A stretch of 64,000 nucleotides of DNA from positions 67,487-131,486 of the forward strand of contig CANKIK010000002.1 in assembly GCA_947481985.1 (NCBI GenBank), in the 5' to 3' direction. Below, piece by piece: positions 19,990-29,641 of this stretch. A model generated the notes under the pieces. That model did not search any database. It worked only from the letters and a program-made list of their open reading frames with translations, and was not told the DNA's origin. Each line of letters begins with the position of its first letter. Positions within the stretch are counted from its first letter, which is position 1. Source of the DNA: QWOP01 sp003669605. Its GTDB lineage: Bacteria; Planctomycetota; Planctomycetia; Pirellulales; UBA1268. Made by a program: the position numbers and the translations under genes.

Positions 19990-21465
19990 TCAGCTCTTGT
20001 CGTCGCGGCGTTTGCGGCGCGCGTCCTTCTCGCGCTGCTTCTTCAACTTCCGCCGGTCATCGGCGGACAGACGCCTGCCAGTGTCACCTTTCGGTCTCCC
20101 CATCCGGGCGGCGGGGTTGGTGAGTTGCCCTTGCAACTGCTGCATCTGCGCCATCCGCTCGCGAACGCCGAGCCCGGCCATGCCCTTCATCATCGACGCC
20201 ATGCCGTCGAACTGCTTGACCAGATCGCTGACCTCATGGGGTTCCACGCCGGCACCAGCGGCGATCCGGCGGCGACGGGTCTGGTCGACCACTCGGGCTG
20301 GATTCCGCCGCTCTGGCGGCGTCATCGAGTCGATGATCCCGAACAGTCGGCGCATATCTTTTTCCAGATCGACACCGCCGAGCATCTGCTGGACACCCCC
20401 CATGCCGGGAATCATCCCCAGCACCTTTCCAAGCGGTCCGAGGCGGCGGGTCTGCTGGAGCATGTTCTTGAAATCGTCGAGCGTGAATTCGCCCGCCCGG
20501 AGTCGCTCCTCCTGCCGCTTCATCTCATCCTGATCAAACTTCCGCTGCGCCTCCTCGACCAAGGAGAGGACGTCCCCCATGCCGAGGATCCGACCCGCCA
20601 TCCGTTCCGGGTGAAAATCCTCCAGGGCCTCAATCTGCTCTCCGGTACCGATGAACTTGATCGGCACCCCAGTCACGCTCTTCACGGAGAGGGCCGCACC
20701 ACCGCGGGCATCGCCGTCGAGCTTGGTCATGATGATGCCGTCGATCTCAAGCGCCTCGTTGAAGGCCTTGGCACTCCGTACGGCATCCTGCCCGGTCATC
20801 GCATCGACAACCAGATACACCTGATCGGGTCCGACGGTACGGTCGATCCGCGTCAGCTCATCCATCAGCGCCTGGTCGATCGCCAGCCGCCCAGCGGTGT
20901 CGAGGATGACGACGGAGATCCCCTCCTTCCGGGCCCTCTCCACCCCAGCGTTGCAGACAGCGACCGGATCGGTGACACCATCAGGGGTGTGTACCGGGAT
21001 GCCGAGTTGGCGACCAAGGATCGCCAACTGCTCAATGGCCGCTGGGCGCTGCAAGTCGGCGGCCACGAGCAACACGCCGCGGCCCTGCTCATGAATCCGC
21101 CGCGCTAACTTGGCGCACGAGGTGGTCTTGCCGGAGCCCTGCAGGCCGCAGAGCATGAGGACCGTCGCCCGGCCGGCCTGGAGGTGGAGCGCGTGGTCCA
21201 CCGGCCCCATCAAGTTGACCAGTTCCTGGTGGACGATGCCCACCAGTTGCTGCGCCGGGTCGAGCGACTCAAGCACCTTGGCGCCGACCGCTCCGGCCAC
21301 CACCCGGTCGAGGAATGAGTCAACGACGTCATAAGCGACGTCGGCCTCGAGGAGGGCAGTCCGCACCGCCCCCAAACCCTCGCGCATGTTCGCTTCGGTG
21401 AGTTTCCCACGGCCCCGCAGGGAGGCCAGGGCACTGGTCAGCGAGGCCGAGAGCGATTCGAACAT
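19990..21465 (-). CDS. ffh: Signal recognition particle protein Ffh (SRP54)
   Basis: CAGGAG lies 6 nt before the ATG at 21465. The 491-aa GTPase has the N-domain helices (1-95) and the G domain, with P-loop GLQGSGKT (107-114), DTAGR and TKLDGDARGG. A Met-rich M domain (GMIPGMGG, ASMMKGMAG, MAQMQQLQ) follows, then a long basic Arg/Lys tail. Ffh binds 4.5S RNA and signal sequences and delivers ribosomes to FtsY at the membrane. The G-II motif reads DLQRPAA rather than the common DVYRPAA. No SRP RNA was recognised nearby. It is convergent with the DUF1501 gene. Confidence 0.97.
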   Translation of the reverse strand: MFESLSASLTSALASLRGRGKLTEANMREGLGAVRTALLEADVAYDVVDSFLDRVVAGAVGAKVLESLDPAQQLVGIVHQELVNLMGPVDHALHLQAGRATVLMLCGLQGSGKTTSCAKLARRIHEQGRGVLLVAADLQRPAAIEQLAILGRQLGIPVHTPDGVTDPVAVCNAGVERARKEGISVVILDTAGRLAIDQALMDELTRIDRTVGPDQVYLVVDAMTGQDAVRSAKAFNEALEIDGIIMTKLDGDARGGAALSVKSVTGVPIKFIGTGEQIEALEDFHPERMAGRILGMGDVLSLVEEAQRKFDQDEMKRQEERLRAGEFTLDDFKNMLQQTRRLGPLGKVLGMIPGMGGVQQMLGGVDLEKDMRRLFGIIDSMTPPERRNPARVVDQTRRRRIAAGAGVEPHEVSDLVKQFDGMASMMKGMAGLGVRERMAQMQQLQGQLTNPAARMGRPKGDTGRRLSADDRRKLKKQREKDARRKRRDDKS

Positions 21466-21605
21466 GGCGGCTCCTGTGGAGGGGGGAAGGGCCGCAAGTA
21501 TAGGTCACCGGCGGACGGATTCCCGTCCGGGGGTGCAACCTTCGGCCCTTCCGGCCAACACCGCGATTCGACCGCGTTTTCCAGGGGAGATTCCGGCCAA
21601 CTCGA

Positions 21606-21854
21606 TCAGCCCAGCGGAACCCCACCGTCCTCGCAGCAGGGAGCCGCCGCGGGGCCGCAGGAGTCGCATGGCGCTCCACCGCACGGTGCCGCGGGCGCCT
21701 GGTGGGCAGGTGCCGCACAGGCGGGCGAGCGGAATTCCATAAATGATGGGCTCCGGCAACTACTGCCGCCCATGCAACTGCTGCCCAGGCAACTGCAGCC
21801 GGGCGCAGCCACAAGGCCTGTCAGGATCGCGATCAGAGAGACGGCACGGAACAT
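21606..21854 (-). CDS. Small Cys-rich exported protein, possible lipoprotein (82 aa)
   Basis: The ATG at 21854 has GGAGG 9 nt upstream. A hydrophobic signal (VSLIAILTGLVAAPG) ends at a Cys, suggesting lipid attachment, though APGC is a poor lipobox. The mature part contains 11 Cys in about 63 residues, mostly as singles and pairs, with Ala/Pro-rich spacers. The family is not recognised. It is one of three short Cys-rich exported proteins in the window (see 47379 and 48180). Confidence 0.7.
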   Translation of the reverse strand: MFRAVSLIAILTGLVAAPGCSCLGSSCMGGSSCRSPSFMEFRSPACAAPAHQAPAAPCGGAPCDSCGPAAAPCCEDGGVPLG

Positions 21855-22014
21855 GAGAGAAGCCTCCACCGCTTGGATGCAGCCCCCAGCCCGGAGCGGG
21901 TAGAGGACCGTGCGGCGTCGCAGACGCCGCCGATCAAAACGTAGCCCACAATTCCCACCCCTGACGGCGGCGTGGCGAAATCCAGTCGGCTGGAACGGCT
22001 CCAGGATTCACCCC

Positions 22015-22032
22015 GTGCCGGTCGTGCCGGTC
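22015..22032. repeat. 9-bp tandem repeat, two copies
   Basis: GTGCCGGTC is repeated twice head to tail and followed by a partial third copy (GTGC), in the divergent intergenic region. Confidence 0.8.
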
Positions 22033-22060
22033 GTGCAACGGGCGCGGTATGCCCTCGACC

Positions 22061-22093
22061 GTGACGATTCCCGTCGTCTGGAGTGACGATTCC
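22061..22093. repeat. 11-bp direct repeat at 22-bp spacing, possible operator
   Basis: GTGACGATTCC occurs at 22061-22071 and again at 22083-22093. Starts are 22 bp apart, about two helical turns, which would place both copies on the same DNA face as in many activator or repressor sites. It lies ~210 bp upstream of the minus-strand gene start and ~230 bp upstream of the plus-strand one. The operator role is inference. Confidence 0.45.
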
Positions 22094-22322
22094 TTTTGTG
22101 AACGATGGACAACCCACGTCGTGGTTCCGGGGCGGCGCCAGAGCTGTGGAAGCGGCTGGCCCTTTGTCGCCCGGCCCCGCTCCCGTTCTCGATCCAGACT
22201 GTCACTGCACCATGCCCGGCTCCCAGACAGAAAAGCCACGGCCTTCCGGCGTTCACTGGCCGCACGGCTTGGATCCGTTTTGTCGTCCCCTGCATAGCCC
22301 ACTGCTCCCCTGCCAACCCCCA

Positions 22323-23567
22323 ATGCGTCGAACGGCCAGACCCATGCGCTTATTGAGTCGCCCACTCTCCTTCCCGGCCGTCCTGCTTGCCGCGGTCGTG
22401 TTCACATCCCTGGCGGCGGTTTCGCTTCCAGCGGCGGACGTCTCCTCCCCTCCGCCGGCCTGTCCGATGTCGTTGGACACCGTCCCGTTGGAAGGCGTGG
22501 CTGAGGACGCCGCACCGGACGACGACGTCTCCCACTGCGTGTCGTTGGAGGGCCCCTCGTCTCCCGGACCGCGGCCCGGTGCGGACGTTTGGTCGGTGCT
22601 CACCCGCTCGCTGCCAGGTATCGGCCGCATGCCATCTTCGGCCCACGTCGCTGTCGAACGGCTCGACGAATCACGCTGCTGGAAGCGATCCGATGTTGCC
22701 ACGCTGCTGGAGAATCCGCGGCAGCCGCTGGTGATCTTCATTCACGGCAACCGCTACGATCATGGCTCAGCCCGCCAACAGGGACTCCTGCTCGCCCAGC
22801 GCACCGCCGCCTGCTGCCCAGAGGCGCGTGGCGCTCGAACGGTGATCTTCTCTTGGCCGAGCGACAAGCAGGGAATCCTGCTCCGCGACAGCCGGGCGAA
22901 ATACGAGCGGGCCGTGAGCGACGGCCACTATTTGGCCTGGCTGCTGGCAAAGGTGGAACCGGATCGGCCGGTGGCGATCATCGGCTACAGTTACGGGGCG
23001 CTGGTGGCACTGGAGGCGCTGGAGGACCTAGTCGCGGCCGAGCAGGCCGGGCGCAGCGATGTCCACCCCTGGATGCACCGCACCTCACCGCTGCACTTGG
23101 TGCTGGTCGCGGCGGCCGTGCGTCACGACGCCCTTGCTCCCCGCGGGCCTTACCGGGAGGTGGTGCCCTGCATCGACCGGCTGACGCTGCTGATCAATTC
23201 CAGCGACCATGCGCTGCGGTTCTTCGAACTGGTCGATCGGGGGTTGCGGACCGAAGCGCTGGGAGATGTGGGGATGCCGGCATCGTGGCTCCCCCGTGAC
23301 ATCGGCTTCACGCAGGTCGATGCTGCCGGGATCGTCGGCGGCAGCCACCGCTTCAAACCCTACCTCGCATCTGCCTCACTGATGCGGCGGATCTGCACCG
23401 GGGCAGGCGGTGATCTGATCTGCCCAGCCGACGGCCCCTGCCAGGACGACCCCTGCCAAGACACCACGGCCTGTGGCGAGCAGAGTGGCAGCTGCCACGA
23501 AAACCACCCAGGCCCGTCGTCTGGAATGGTCTGCCCGGCAGATCCGAGCCGCGCCGAGGCGCCGTGA
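22323..23567 (+). CDS. Exported alpha/beta hydrolase
   Basis: The 414-aa product, using the ATG at 22323 (22344 is equally possible; neither has a good ribosome site), begins with a hydrophobic signal (LSFPAVLLAAVVFTSLAAVSL). After a variable ~110 residues comes an alpha/beta hydrolase core: strand plus oxyanion motif VIFIHGNRYDHG (~137-148), FSWPSD, and nucleophile elbow GYSYG (221-225, Ser 223). A His candidate lies near GGSHRF. The HGNR and FSWPSD pattern resembles the DUF900-type hydrolase group. The last ~60 residues are Cys-rich (CPADGPCQDDPCQD), which is unusual and suggests disulfides outside the cytoplasm. Confidence 0.82.
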   Translation: MRRTARPMRLLSRPLSFPAVLLAAVVFTSLAAVSLPAADVSSPPPACPMSLDTVPLEGVAEDAAPDDDVSHCVSLEGPSSPGPRPGADVWSVLTRSLPGIGRMPSSAHVAVERLDESRCWKRSDVATLLENPRQPLVIFIHGNRYDHGSARQQGLLLAQRTAACCPEARGARTVIFSWPSDKQGILLRDSRAKYERAVSDGHYLAWLLAKVEPDRPVAIIGYSYGALVALEALEDLVAAEQAGRSDVHPWMHRTSPLHLVLVAAAVRHDALAPRGPYREVVPCIDRLTLLINSSDHALRFFELVDRGLRTEALGDVGMPASWLPRDIGFTQVDAAGIVGGSHRFKPYLASASLMRRICTGAGGDLICPADGPCQDDPCQDTTACGEQSGSCHENHPGPSSGMVCPADPSRAEAP

Positions 23568-23616
23568 CTGGTGGGTGGACGGGAGGGGACGCGATCCCCT
23601 TCCCGCGTCTGCCACC

Positions 23617-24636
23617 TCAGGCAGCCCGGCGGCTGGGCACCCGTTCCGATTGCAGCCGGGCCTCCACCATCCGCCGGGCCACGTCGACCATCGTCGACTC
23701 GGCCTGCCAGCCGATACCGTCGGCTGCCCGGCTGGGATCGGCGCGGAGGAAGCGGATCTCGTCCTGACGGATGAGCCGTTCGTCACGGACGACATGGCGG
23801 CGCCAGTCGAGCCCCAATCGGCCGAAAGCCTCCGCCACAAACGCCTCCAGCGGCATCGACACACCGGTGGCGAGCACGAGATCCTGGAGCGTGTCCTGCT
23901 GGAGCATGGCGTGCATCGCCACGACAAACTCCGGCGCCCAACCCCAATCCCGTTCGACCGAGAGGTCACCAAGCGCCAACGGCTCCCGCGCCCCGGCAGC
24001 GATCCGGCAGGCCGCAGCGACGATCTTCTGGGTCACGAACCGCTCCGGACGGAGCGGGCTTTCATGATTGAAGAGGATCCCCGTGCACGCCTGGAGCCCG
24101 TACAGCGTGCGGTATTGGGCCACTTGCCAATAGGCGGTCGCCTTCGCCAACGCATAGGGGTTGCTCGGCCGCGGCGGCGTCGATTCATCGGCCGGCAGGC
24201 CGCCGGTGTCGCCAAACATCGCGCCGCTGCCAGCGTTGAACAGCCGCGTCGGCAACTCGAGGACCCGCATCACTTCCAGAATGTTGAGCGTGGCGGTGCC
24301 AATGCTGCGGAACGTCTCGGCCGGCTGCTCGTAGGAGAGCGCCACCGACGATTGACCAGCGAGATTATAGATCTCGTCAGGACGGAGGCGTGCCAGCAGG
24401 GCCAGCGTGCCCCGGTATTCCGCCGGGTCCATGCGTTCGATCGAGACTCGCCCCAAGAGCCCCAGCCGCTCCAGCCCGTCCCGGTTGCAGGCGGCCCCGT
24501 TCCGGCTGGTCCCCATCACCCGGTAGCCACACGACACCAGATGGGCCGCGAGATAGGGGCCATCCTGGCCACTGATCCCGCAGATCAGCGCAGTCCGCGG
24601 ACCGCGGAGCGTCGAGAAGTGCTGGCGATCGATCAC
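23617..24636 (-). CDS. GDP-mannose 4,6-dehydratase-like SDR enzyme
   Basis: The 339-aa product is an extended short-chain dehydrogenase with NAD(P) motif ISGQDGPYLA near the N-terminus, NLAGQSSV, GSGAMFGD in the catalytic Ser/Thr position, and YALAKATA (YxxxK). CTGILFNHESPLR and FVTQKIV are typical of the Gmd family. It may make GDP-4-keto-6-deoxymannose or a related intermediate. A second, more canonical Gmd lies at 29962-30999, so this copy may have a divergent substrate. It lies 75 bp downstream of the GalE-like gene, probably in one operon with it and the GT4 gene. Confidence 0.88.
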   Translation of the reverse strand: MIDRQHFSTLRGPRTALICGISGQDGPYLAAHLVSCGYRVMGTSRNGAACNRDGLERLGLLGRVSIERMDPAEYRGTLALLARLRPDEIYNLAGQSSVALSYEQPAETFRSIGTATLNILEVMRVLELPTRLFNAGSGAMFGDTGGLPADESTPPRPSNPYALAKATAYWQVAQYRTLYGLQACTGILFNHESPLRPERFVTQKIVAAACRIAAGAREPLALGDLSVERDWGWAPEFVVAMHAMLQQDTLQDLVLATGVSMPLEAFVAEAFGRLGLDWRRHVVRDERLIRQDEIRFLRADPSRAADGIGWQAESTMVDVARRMVEARLQSERVPSRRAA

Positions 24637-24711
24637 CTGGTGGTCCCTCGAAAGTTTGAAGACTCCGTTCCGGCGCGGCCTGCACCGCCGCCATCTCCAG
24701 ATTCACGCGTG

Positions 24712-25704
24712 TCAGACCCTGGCTGCAAACCATGCGACGGTCTGCTCGATCCCCTCGTCCAATCCCACGTGGGGACGCCAATCGAGCACCTCTCCGGCCA
24801 GCGTTGCATCGACGAGGTTGGAACGCAGGTCTCCAGGACGGGCCGGGCCATGGAGCGGCAGCGGGATCTGCGCACCATGGCCACAGCGCTCGAGGACCGC
24901 CGACATCCGCTCACGGATCGCCTTCTCGAGCACGTTGACATCGGTACCGATCCCGGTGCCGATATTGAGACTCGTGAGCGTGCCGGCACGGATCCGCGGC
25001 GAATCTGAGGCCAGTGCCGCCACGTTCGCCAGCGCCACATCTGGACCGTAGACGTAATCGCGGACGTACATCCCGTCGCCGTTGATCGTGGCCGGCAGTC
25101 CGGCCAGATACTTCTTGGAGAAGATCGCCACCACGCCGGCCTCCCCGTGCGGATTCTGCCGCGGCCCGTAGACGTTGGCAAAGCGGAGTGCTACTCCCGC
25201 CAGGCCATGCTCGGCGGCGTAGAACTTGAGATAGCGTTCCCCCACCCACTTGGTGATTCCATAGGGGCTTACCGGATCAGCCGGGGTGTCTTCCGGGGCC
25301 GGTGCGGTCACCTCGCCGTAGAGCACACCGCCACTGGAGGCGAAGACAAATCGCCGGCAGGAATGGGCCACTGCGGCATCGAGAACATTGATCAGGCCGA
25401 TGCAGTTGACCTCCGCGTCGAAGAGCGGTTCGCGGACCGAGCGGCTGACCGACATCTGCGCTGCCAGATGACAGACCGCATCCGGTCGGAAGGCCGCAAA
25501 CGCCCTCCCTACGGCAGCGGCGTCGCGGATGTCGATGGCCTCGAGTGACACGCCCACTGGGAGGTTGTCCCGCGTGCCGGTGGAGAGATCATCGATCACC
25601 CCCGGCAGATGGCCGGCGGCCAACAGCGCATCGACGACGTGACTGCCGATAAACCCGGCACCACCGGTGACCAAGACACGCATCCCGCTGTGATCCTGTT
25701 TCAT
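24712..25704 (-). CDS. NAD-dependent sugar epimerase (GalE-like)
   Basis: The ATG at 25704 overlaps the stop of the upstream GT4 gene as ATGA, so translation is likely coupled; an internal ATG at 25683 is the alternative. The 330-aa protein has GGAGFIGS at the N-terminus, CHLAAQMSV, SSGGVLYGE, and YGITKWVGE (YxxxK), plus VRDYVYGPDVA near the C-terminus. This is the UDP-glucose/UDP-GlcNAc 4-epimerase branch of the extended SDR family; the exact substrate cannot be read from sequence. It belongs to the polysaccharide locus. Confidence 0.9.
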   Translation of the reverse strand: MKQDHSGMRVLVTGGAGFIGSHVVDALLAAGHLPGVIDDLSTGTRDNLPVGVSLEAIDIRDAAAVGRAFAAFRPDAVCHLAAQMSVSRSVREPLFDAEVNCIGLINVLDAAVAHSCRRFVFASSGGVLYGEVTAPAPEDTPADPVSPYGITKWVGERYLKFYAAEHGLAGVALRFANVYGPRQNPHGEAGVVAIFSKKYLAGLPATINGDGMYVRDYVYGPDVALANVAALASDSPRIRAGTLTSLNIGTGIGTDVNVLEKAIRERMSAVLERCGHGAQIPLPLHGPARPGDLRSNLVDATLAGEVLDWRPHVGLDEGIEQTVAWFAARV

Positions 25705-26873
25705 GCCGAACGCCTCCCCAGCACCTCGTGGTAAACCCGCAAGTAGCCTTGGGCCGCTTTCTCCCAGGTGAAGAAGCTGGCGTGGTGGCGCTGTGCCTCG
25801 GCAAAACCCCGCGACGATGCCCGATCCAAGCCCCGGCGGACAACGGTCAGCATCGCCTCGGGATCGAACGAATCCCAGTATTCGCCGCGGTCACCGGCCA
25901 CCTCGGGAAGGCTTGTCCGGCGGGCGACGATCACCGGCTTGCCACACTGCATCGCCTCGAGGACGGGAAAGCCAAAGCCCTCGGTGAGCGACGGGAAAAG
26001 AAAGGCGTCGCACTGTTCGTAGAGCCATTGCCGATCAGCGTCGCTGACCTCTCCTGGCATCACCACCCTCTCCCGGAGCCCCAAGCGCTGCACCTCCTCC
26101 TCGAGGAAGGCGCCATAGGGGGTCGACTTCTTCCCGGCGATCACCAACCGCCAGTCGCTGGTGCGGGCGAGCATCCCCAGCAGCACGTGGCAGTTTTTAT
26201 GCGGCAATGCCGCCCCCACGGTGAGCAGGAACGGACCGGAGGAGAGAAAGGCGGGCCTCCGGCTGGCCGGCTGACCCGCTGGAGGCAGGCCGTTGTGGAC
26301 GACATGCAGTGGCTTGCCTCTGAGCTTGAATCTGTCGGCGACGTCCGTGGCGACGAACCGCGAAATCGCTACCACCGCCGCCGCCCGGTCGATCTTCGCC
26401 TGCACTGCGGCAAGTTTGCGACGGACCGCCGCGGGACGCGTCTGGTGGCGTTGGTCGTGCAGGAAGTTGAGATCGTGGATCGTCAGCACCACCGGCACCC
26501 GGGCGTCGAGCGGCAGGTACTTCGACGTCTGGCTGGTGACATGCCACAGATCGAAGCGGTCGCCCGAGGCGAATGGTCGGACCAGCGGACGAAGGAAGCG
26601 GGCCACTGACTCTCTCCGCCACGGACTGGTCTCGATGTGTTCCACGGCCCCATCGTGGAAGTGCCGCACGGTCGGCTCCTGGATGCCGACCGAACGTGGC
26701 AGCAGCAGCACCGGCTCGATCCCGGTATCAGGGGCAGCGAGGAGACCGTCGGCGAGGTGGCGGCAGAAACGCCCCAGACCGCAGTTGGCATGCCGCAACT
26801 TTTCGAGGTCGAGCACCACGCGCGGCCGGGCGGCGCGGTTGGTGGGAGGAACCACAAACGGAAAATTGACCAT
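25701..26873 (-). CDS. Glycosyltransferase family 4 (copy A)
   Basis: The ATG at 26873 gives 390 residues; a longer frame upstream lacks conserved sequence. No clear ribosome site is seen. The N-domain opens with RVVLDLEKLRHANCGLGRF. The C-domain has VGAALPHKN, VIAGKK and the GT4 donor-site motif EGFGFPVLEAMQCGKP. It transfers a sugar from a nucleotide donor to a glycan. It is strikingly similar to the GT4 at 31119-32348 across the whole length (for example VPVVLTIHDLNFLH, DADRQWLYEQC and SLTEGFGFPVLE are shared), so the two are paralogues. Confidence 0.93.
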   Translation of the reverse strand: MVNFPFVVPPTNRAARPRVVLDLEKLRHANCGLGRFCRHLADGLLAAPDTGIEPVLLLPRSVGIQEPTVRHFHDGAVEHIETSPWRRESVARFLRPLVRPFASGDRFDLWHVTSQTSKYLPLDARVPVVLTIHDLNFLHDQRHQTRPAAVRRKLAAVQAKIDRAAAVVAISRFVATDVADRFKLRGKPLHVVHNGLPPAGQPASRRPAFLSSGPFLLTVGAALPHKNCHVLLGMLARTSDWRLVIAGKKSTPYGAFLEEEVQRLGLRERVVMPGEVSDADRQWLYEQCDAFLFPSLTEGFGFPVLEAMQCGKPVIVARRTSLPEVAGDRGEYWDSFDPEAMLTVVRRGLDRASSRGFAEAQRHHASFFTWEKAAQGYLRVYHEVLGRRSA

Positions 26874-27216
26874 AGGTGGTCGACGCAAACGGCAGCGGAC
26901 GAACGGGAACTGAAGTCGTCGCGGACGCCCCGCAGACACACCCAGACCGTGGTCCATCTATCGGCCATTCAGAGGGCTGCTATTTGGTGCCATACCGAGC
27001 AGGACCCCACCCCACGCCGGTCCCCCAGAGTCCGCTGCAAGCCCGGAAATCTGGGGAAGCAGCGGCCCATAGATGGCAATAGCGAAACTGCCTTCTCTGG
27101 GCCCGACGATGCGCTCTCGAGTGCGCAGCACGAGAGTCAACCGGGGATTTCTCCCGTAGAAAATTGTCAGGGACGACTTTTTTCCACCGGCACGAGAAGG
27201 CCTGATCCCGGTTCGC
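26874..27216. other. 343-bp intergenic region upstream of GT4 copy A
   Basis: No gene is supported here. It should contain the promoter of the minus-strand operon that starts with GT4 copy A, and the 3' end of the double glycosyltransferase mRNA. An 11-bp word at 27167-27177 (GTCGTCCCTGA on the minus strand) nearly matches words at 32592-32602 and 5640-5650. Confidence 0.6.
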
Positions 27217-29568
27217 TTACGCGGCGGCCTGGCGGCCAGCGCGGCGGGCCCCGGACATTTCGTTGCCGCCGAGACCGAGCGCCGACACCATCCGCTCGAC
27301 GTACGACTCGATCGAGTGCTCGGCACAAAACCGTTGCCGCGTTTCCTCGTCACGGGCAGCGTCGGTACCCTGCCTGAGCCACCCCAACAGCGCCCCGGCG
27401 ACGTGGCCTGAGTCGAAGGCATCGGGAACGCGGGCCACCGAGGCCGGTGCGTCGAGGGCCATGGCGAGGTCGTCGTTGGCCACGGTGGGCAGTCCGGCAG
27501 CAGCGCAGTCGATCAAAGCCCCCGAGATCCCGCCAAAAGAATGAGTCCGCAATTGGATCCCGTGGTCGGCAGCCGCCAGCCAGGTGCGGTAGGTTTCATC
27601 CGCAAGCCATTCGCCGGTGAAATGGATCGCACCACCAATCCCTGCGCGGACGGCACGGTCCGTGAGCGGCGCCGCATCGCTCCCGCCCCCCCCGACAAAA
27701 TAGAGGTGGGCGTCATACCCGTACCGGCGGACCGTGGCGAGTGCATCAATGCACGCTTCCGGGGCCTTGGCTGGCCCCAACATGCCGAGCGTCACCAGCA
27801 CGATCCTCCCGGGGGGAATGCCGAGCACCGTCCGGGCCCGCAATCGCTCCCCGGCCGCAGTCTGCTGCGGAGTGAACTGCCTCAAAAGTGCAAACGGAAG
27901 GTGCACCGCATCGACAGCATATCTGTCGCGGATGATCCGTTGCAGTCCACGGCTGTGGACAAACACCGGCTGGCCGGCGCGAACGACCTCGGAAAGGAAG
28001 AGCGTCGGCAACTCCCCTTGGTGACGCAGCCAGTGGCGGATCTCCTCCTCGGTCACCTGCCGGCGCAGTTCCGCTTCGGCCAGTTGCCGCAGCCGTGGGA
28101 TCCCGTGCCACCAGGCGTACACATCGGCCAGCCGAGAGTCGTGGATGATGCACGGTCCGCCATGGCGGAGATGGAGATCGATGATCTCGGTGTGAAAATG
28201 CGAATTGCCGATCACCGCCACCGTGGTGTCGTAGTCGGAGCGGAGGTAGGCCGCCTGAGAGATCGGATGAAAGGCCCGCACATGGCTGTCGGAGACCACT
28301 GCCGGCTGGTCGGTGAAAACATCGACATCGGCGTGTTCGGCCAGGGCTGCCACCGTGCGGAGGGTGTAGTCGGCCACTCCGGAGCGGTCGGGCGGGAAGG
28401 GGGAGAGCAACGCCACCACCGGCCGCCTCCTCGCCACTACCCGCCGGGCGCGTTGAACATGCCTGGGGATCCTCGCCTCCAGCGCCGAAACGAACCTCTC
28501 GCCGACACGCGCAGCGGCGAAGCGGCCCGGAACGTCCCGCTGTGCCGCCACCAACTGATCCCTGGCGCTGCTTGAGTGCACGAGCCTTTGCATCAAGCCC
28601 GCCAAGGCGGCGGGATGCTCGGGGTGAAAACGGGCCGCTGGATCGGCCACCAACTCCCGGTGGCAGGGGATGTCGGAAGCGATCACCGGGGAGCCGCACG
28701 CCATGGCCTCGATGACCGGCATCGAGAACCCTTCGGAACGAGAGGCGACCACCGTGGCCAGCGAGTGCCGGTACCACGCTGCCAGTTCCGTGTCAGTGAC
28801 ATGGTCAAGGAATCGCACACGGGCCGTGCCGCCAGTGGCCTTTGAGGCGCTCGCGATCACCTTCCGCTGCCACGCAGGTGGATAGCCACCGGCAACGACC
28901 AATGCCGGAGGAATACCATCCGTGGCCAAACGGCCGATCGCGGCCACCACGGTGTCGAGGTTCTTGCGCGGGTCGGCACCGCCGACAAACATCACGTAGT
29001 CCGCAGGGGCGCCCTGCGGCGGCCGCAGCTCCGGCAACTGCCCTGCGGCGAATGGTCCGCGGAGGGCCACGCCGGTGACGGTGATGTCCTCGATCGCTAC
29101 CCCCAGCCGCCCGGGGAGTTCGTCGCCAACCGCCACCGAGATCGGCAGGAACATCCGCGCCGCTCCCAGCCAGGTCAGCGCCGCCGCGTACGACAGCAAC
29201 TGCGGTCGCCGCGTGAGGTAGCGGGCCGGATCAGCCTGCGGGATGAAGTCGTAAACCACGGCGCAGGGAAGGATCTCCGGCCGGTCGAAGAACCGGGCCA
29301 CTCGCCGCGAATCGTGCGTCATCGGGGAGAGTTGCAGAAACACGCCCGGCTCTCGACAACGCGGCGCGAAGGCGGACTGCACCGTGTCGCACAACAAGGC
29401 GACCGCCTCCGGAGGCGGTGGAAGCGCCGCGTCGGAGAGCCCGATGATCGTCACATCGCCATGGGCCACGCCGCGGGCAGCACCGAGGAGGAAGGCCGCA
29501 TGCGAGCCGATGCCACGGCGGGCAAAGGCCGGGTCCTGCAAGCAACGGATGTCGGCATAGATCAGCAT
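27217..29568 (-). CDS. Tandem-domain glycosyltransferase (two GT-B units)
   Basis: I use the ATG at 29568 because the family signature MLIYADIRCLQDP begins there. A GTG at 29655, overlapping the preceding small gene, and an ATG at 29604 are alternatives. The 783-aa product has two GT4-like units. Unit one spans ~1-380, with GGADPRKNLDTV and SEGFSMPVIEAMACGSPV. Unit two spans ~390-783, with FPPDRSGVADYT, LGMLGPAKAPE and HSFGGISGALIDCAAAG. Two active sites in one chain suggest consecutive sugar additions. It follows gmd and a 105-aa gene on the minus strand, within the polysaccharide locus. Confidence 0.9.
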   Translation of the reverse strand: MLIYADIRCLQDPAFARRGIGSHAAFLLGAARGVAHGDVTIIGLSDAALPPPPEAVALLCDTVQSAFAPRCREPGVFLQLSPMTHDSRRVARFFDRPEILPCAVVYDFIPQADPARYLTRRPQLLSYAAALTWLGAARMFLPISVAVGDELPGRLGVAIEDITVTGVALRGPFAAGQLPELRPPQGAPADYVMFVGGADPRKNLDTVVAAIGRLATDGIPPALVVAGGYPPAWQRKVIASASKATGGTARVRFLDHVTDTELAAWYRHSLATVVASRSEGFSMPVIEAMACGSPVIASDIPCHRELVADPAARFHPEHPAALAGLMQRLVHSSSARDQLVAAQRDVPGRFAAARVGERFVSALEARIPRHVQRARRVVARRRPVVALLSPFPPDRSGVADYTLRTVAALAEHADVDVFTDQPAVVSDSHVRAFHPISQAAYLRSDYDTTVAVIGNSHFHTEIIDLHLRHGGPCIIHDSRLADVYAWWHGIPRLRQLAEAELRRQVTEEEIRHWLRHQGELPTLFLSEVVRAGQPVFVHSRGLQRIIRDRYAVDAVHLPFALLRQFTPQQTAAGERLRARTVLGIPPGRIVLVTLGMLGPAKAPEACIDALATVRRYGYDAHLYFVGGGGSDAAPLTDRAVRAGIGGAIHFTGEWLADETYRTWLAAADHGIQLRTHSFGGISGALIDCAAAGLPTVANDDLAMALDAPASVARVPDAFDSGHVAGALLGWLRQGTDAARDEETRQRFCAEHSIESYVERMVSALGLGGNEMSGARRAGRQAAA

Positions 29569-29641
29569 CACACTCAGCCCATCACAGACGCTGTCGATCC
29601 CCATGCAGTGCCTGCCCAGAGCGCGGAGGCGGCGGGCGGTC

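Larger units (their letters stand above)
21855..22322. other. 468-bp divergent intergenic region
   Basis: No convincing gene is visible; open frames here lack ribosome sites and continue into neighbouring frames. The region separates the minus-strand Cys-rich gene from the plus-strand hydrolase and must hold both promoters. It contains two sets of direct repeats, listed separately. No tRNA or known RNA fold was seen. Confidence 0.6.
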
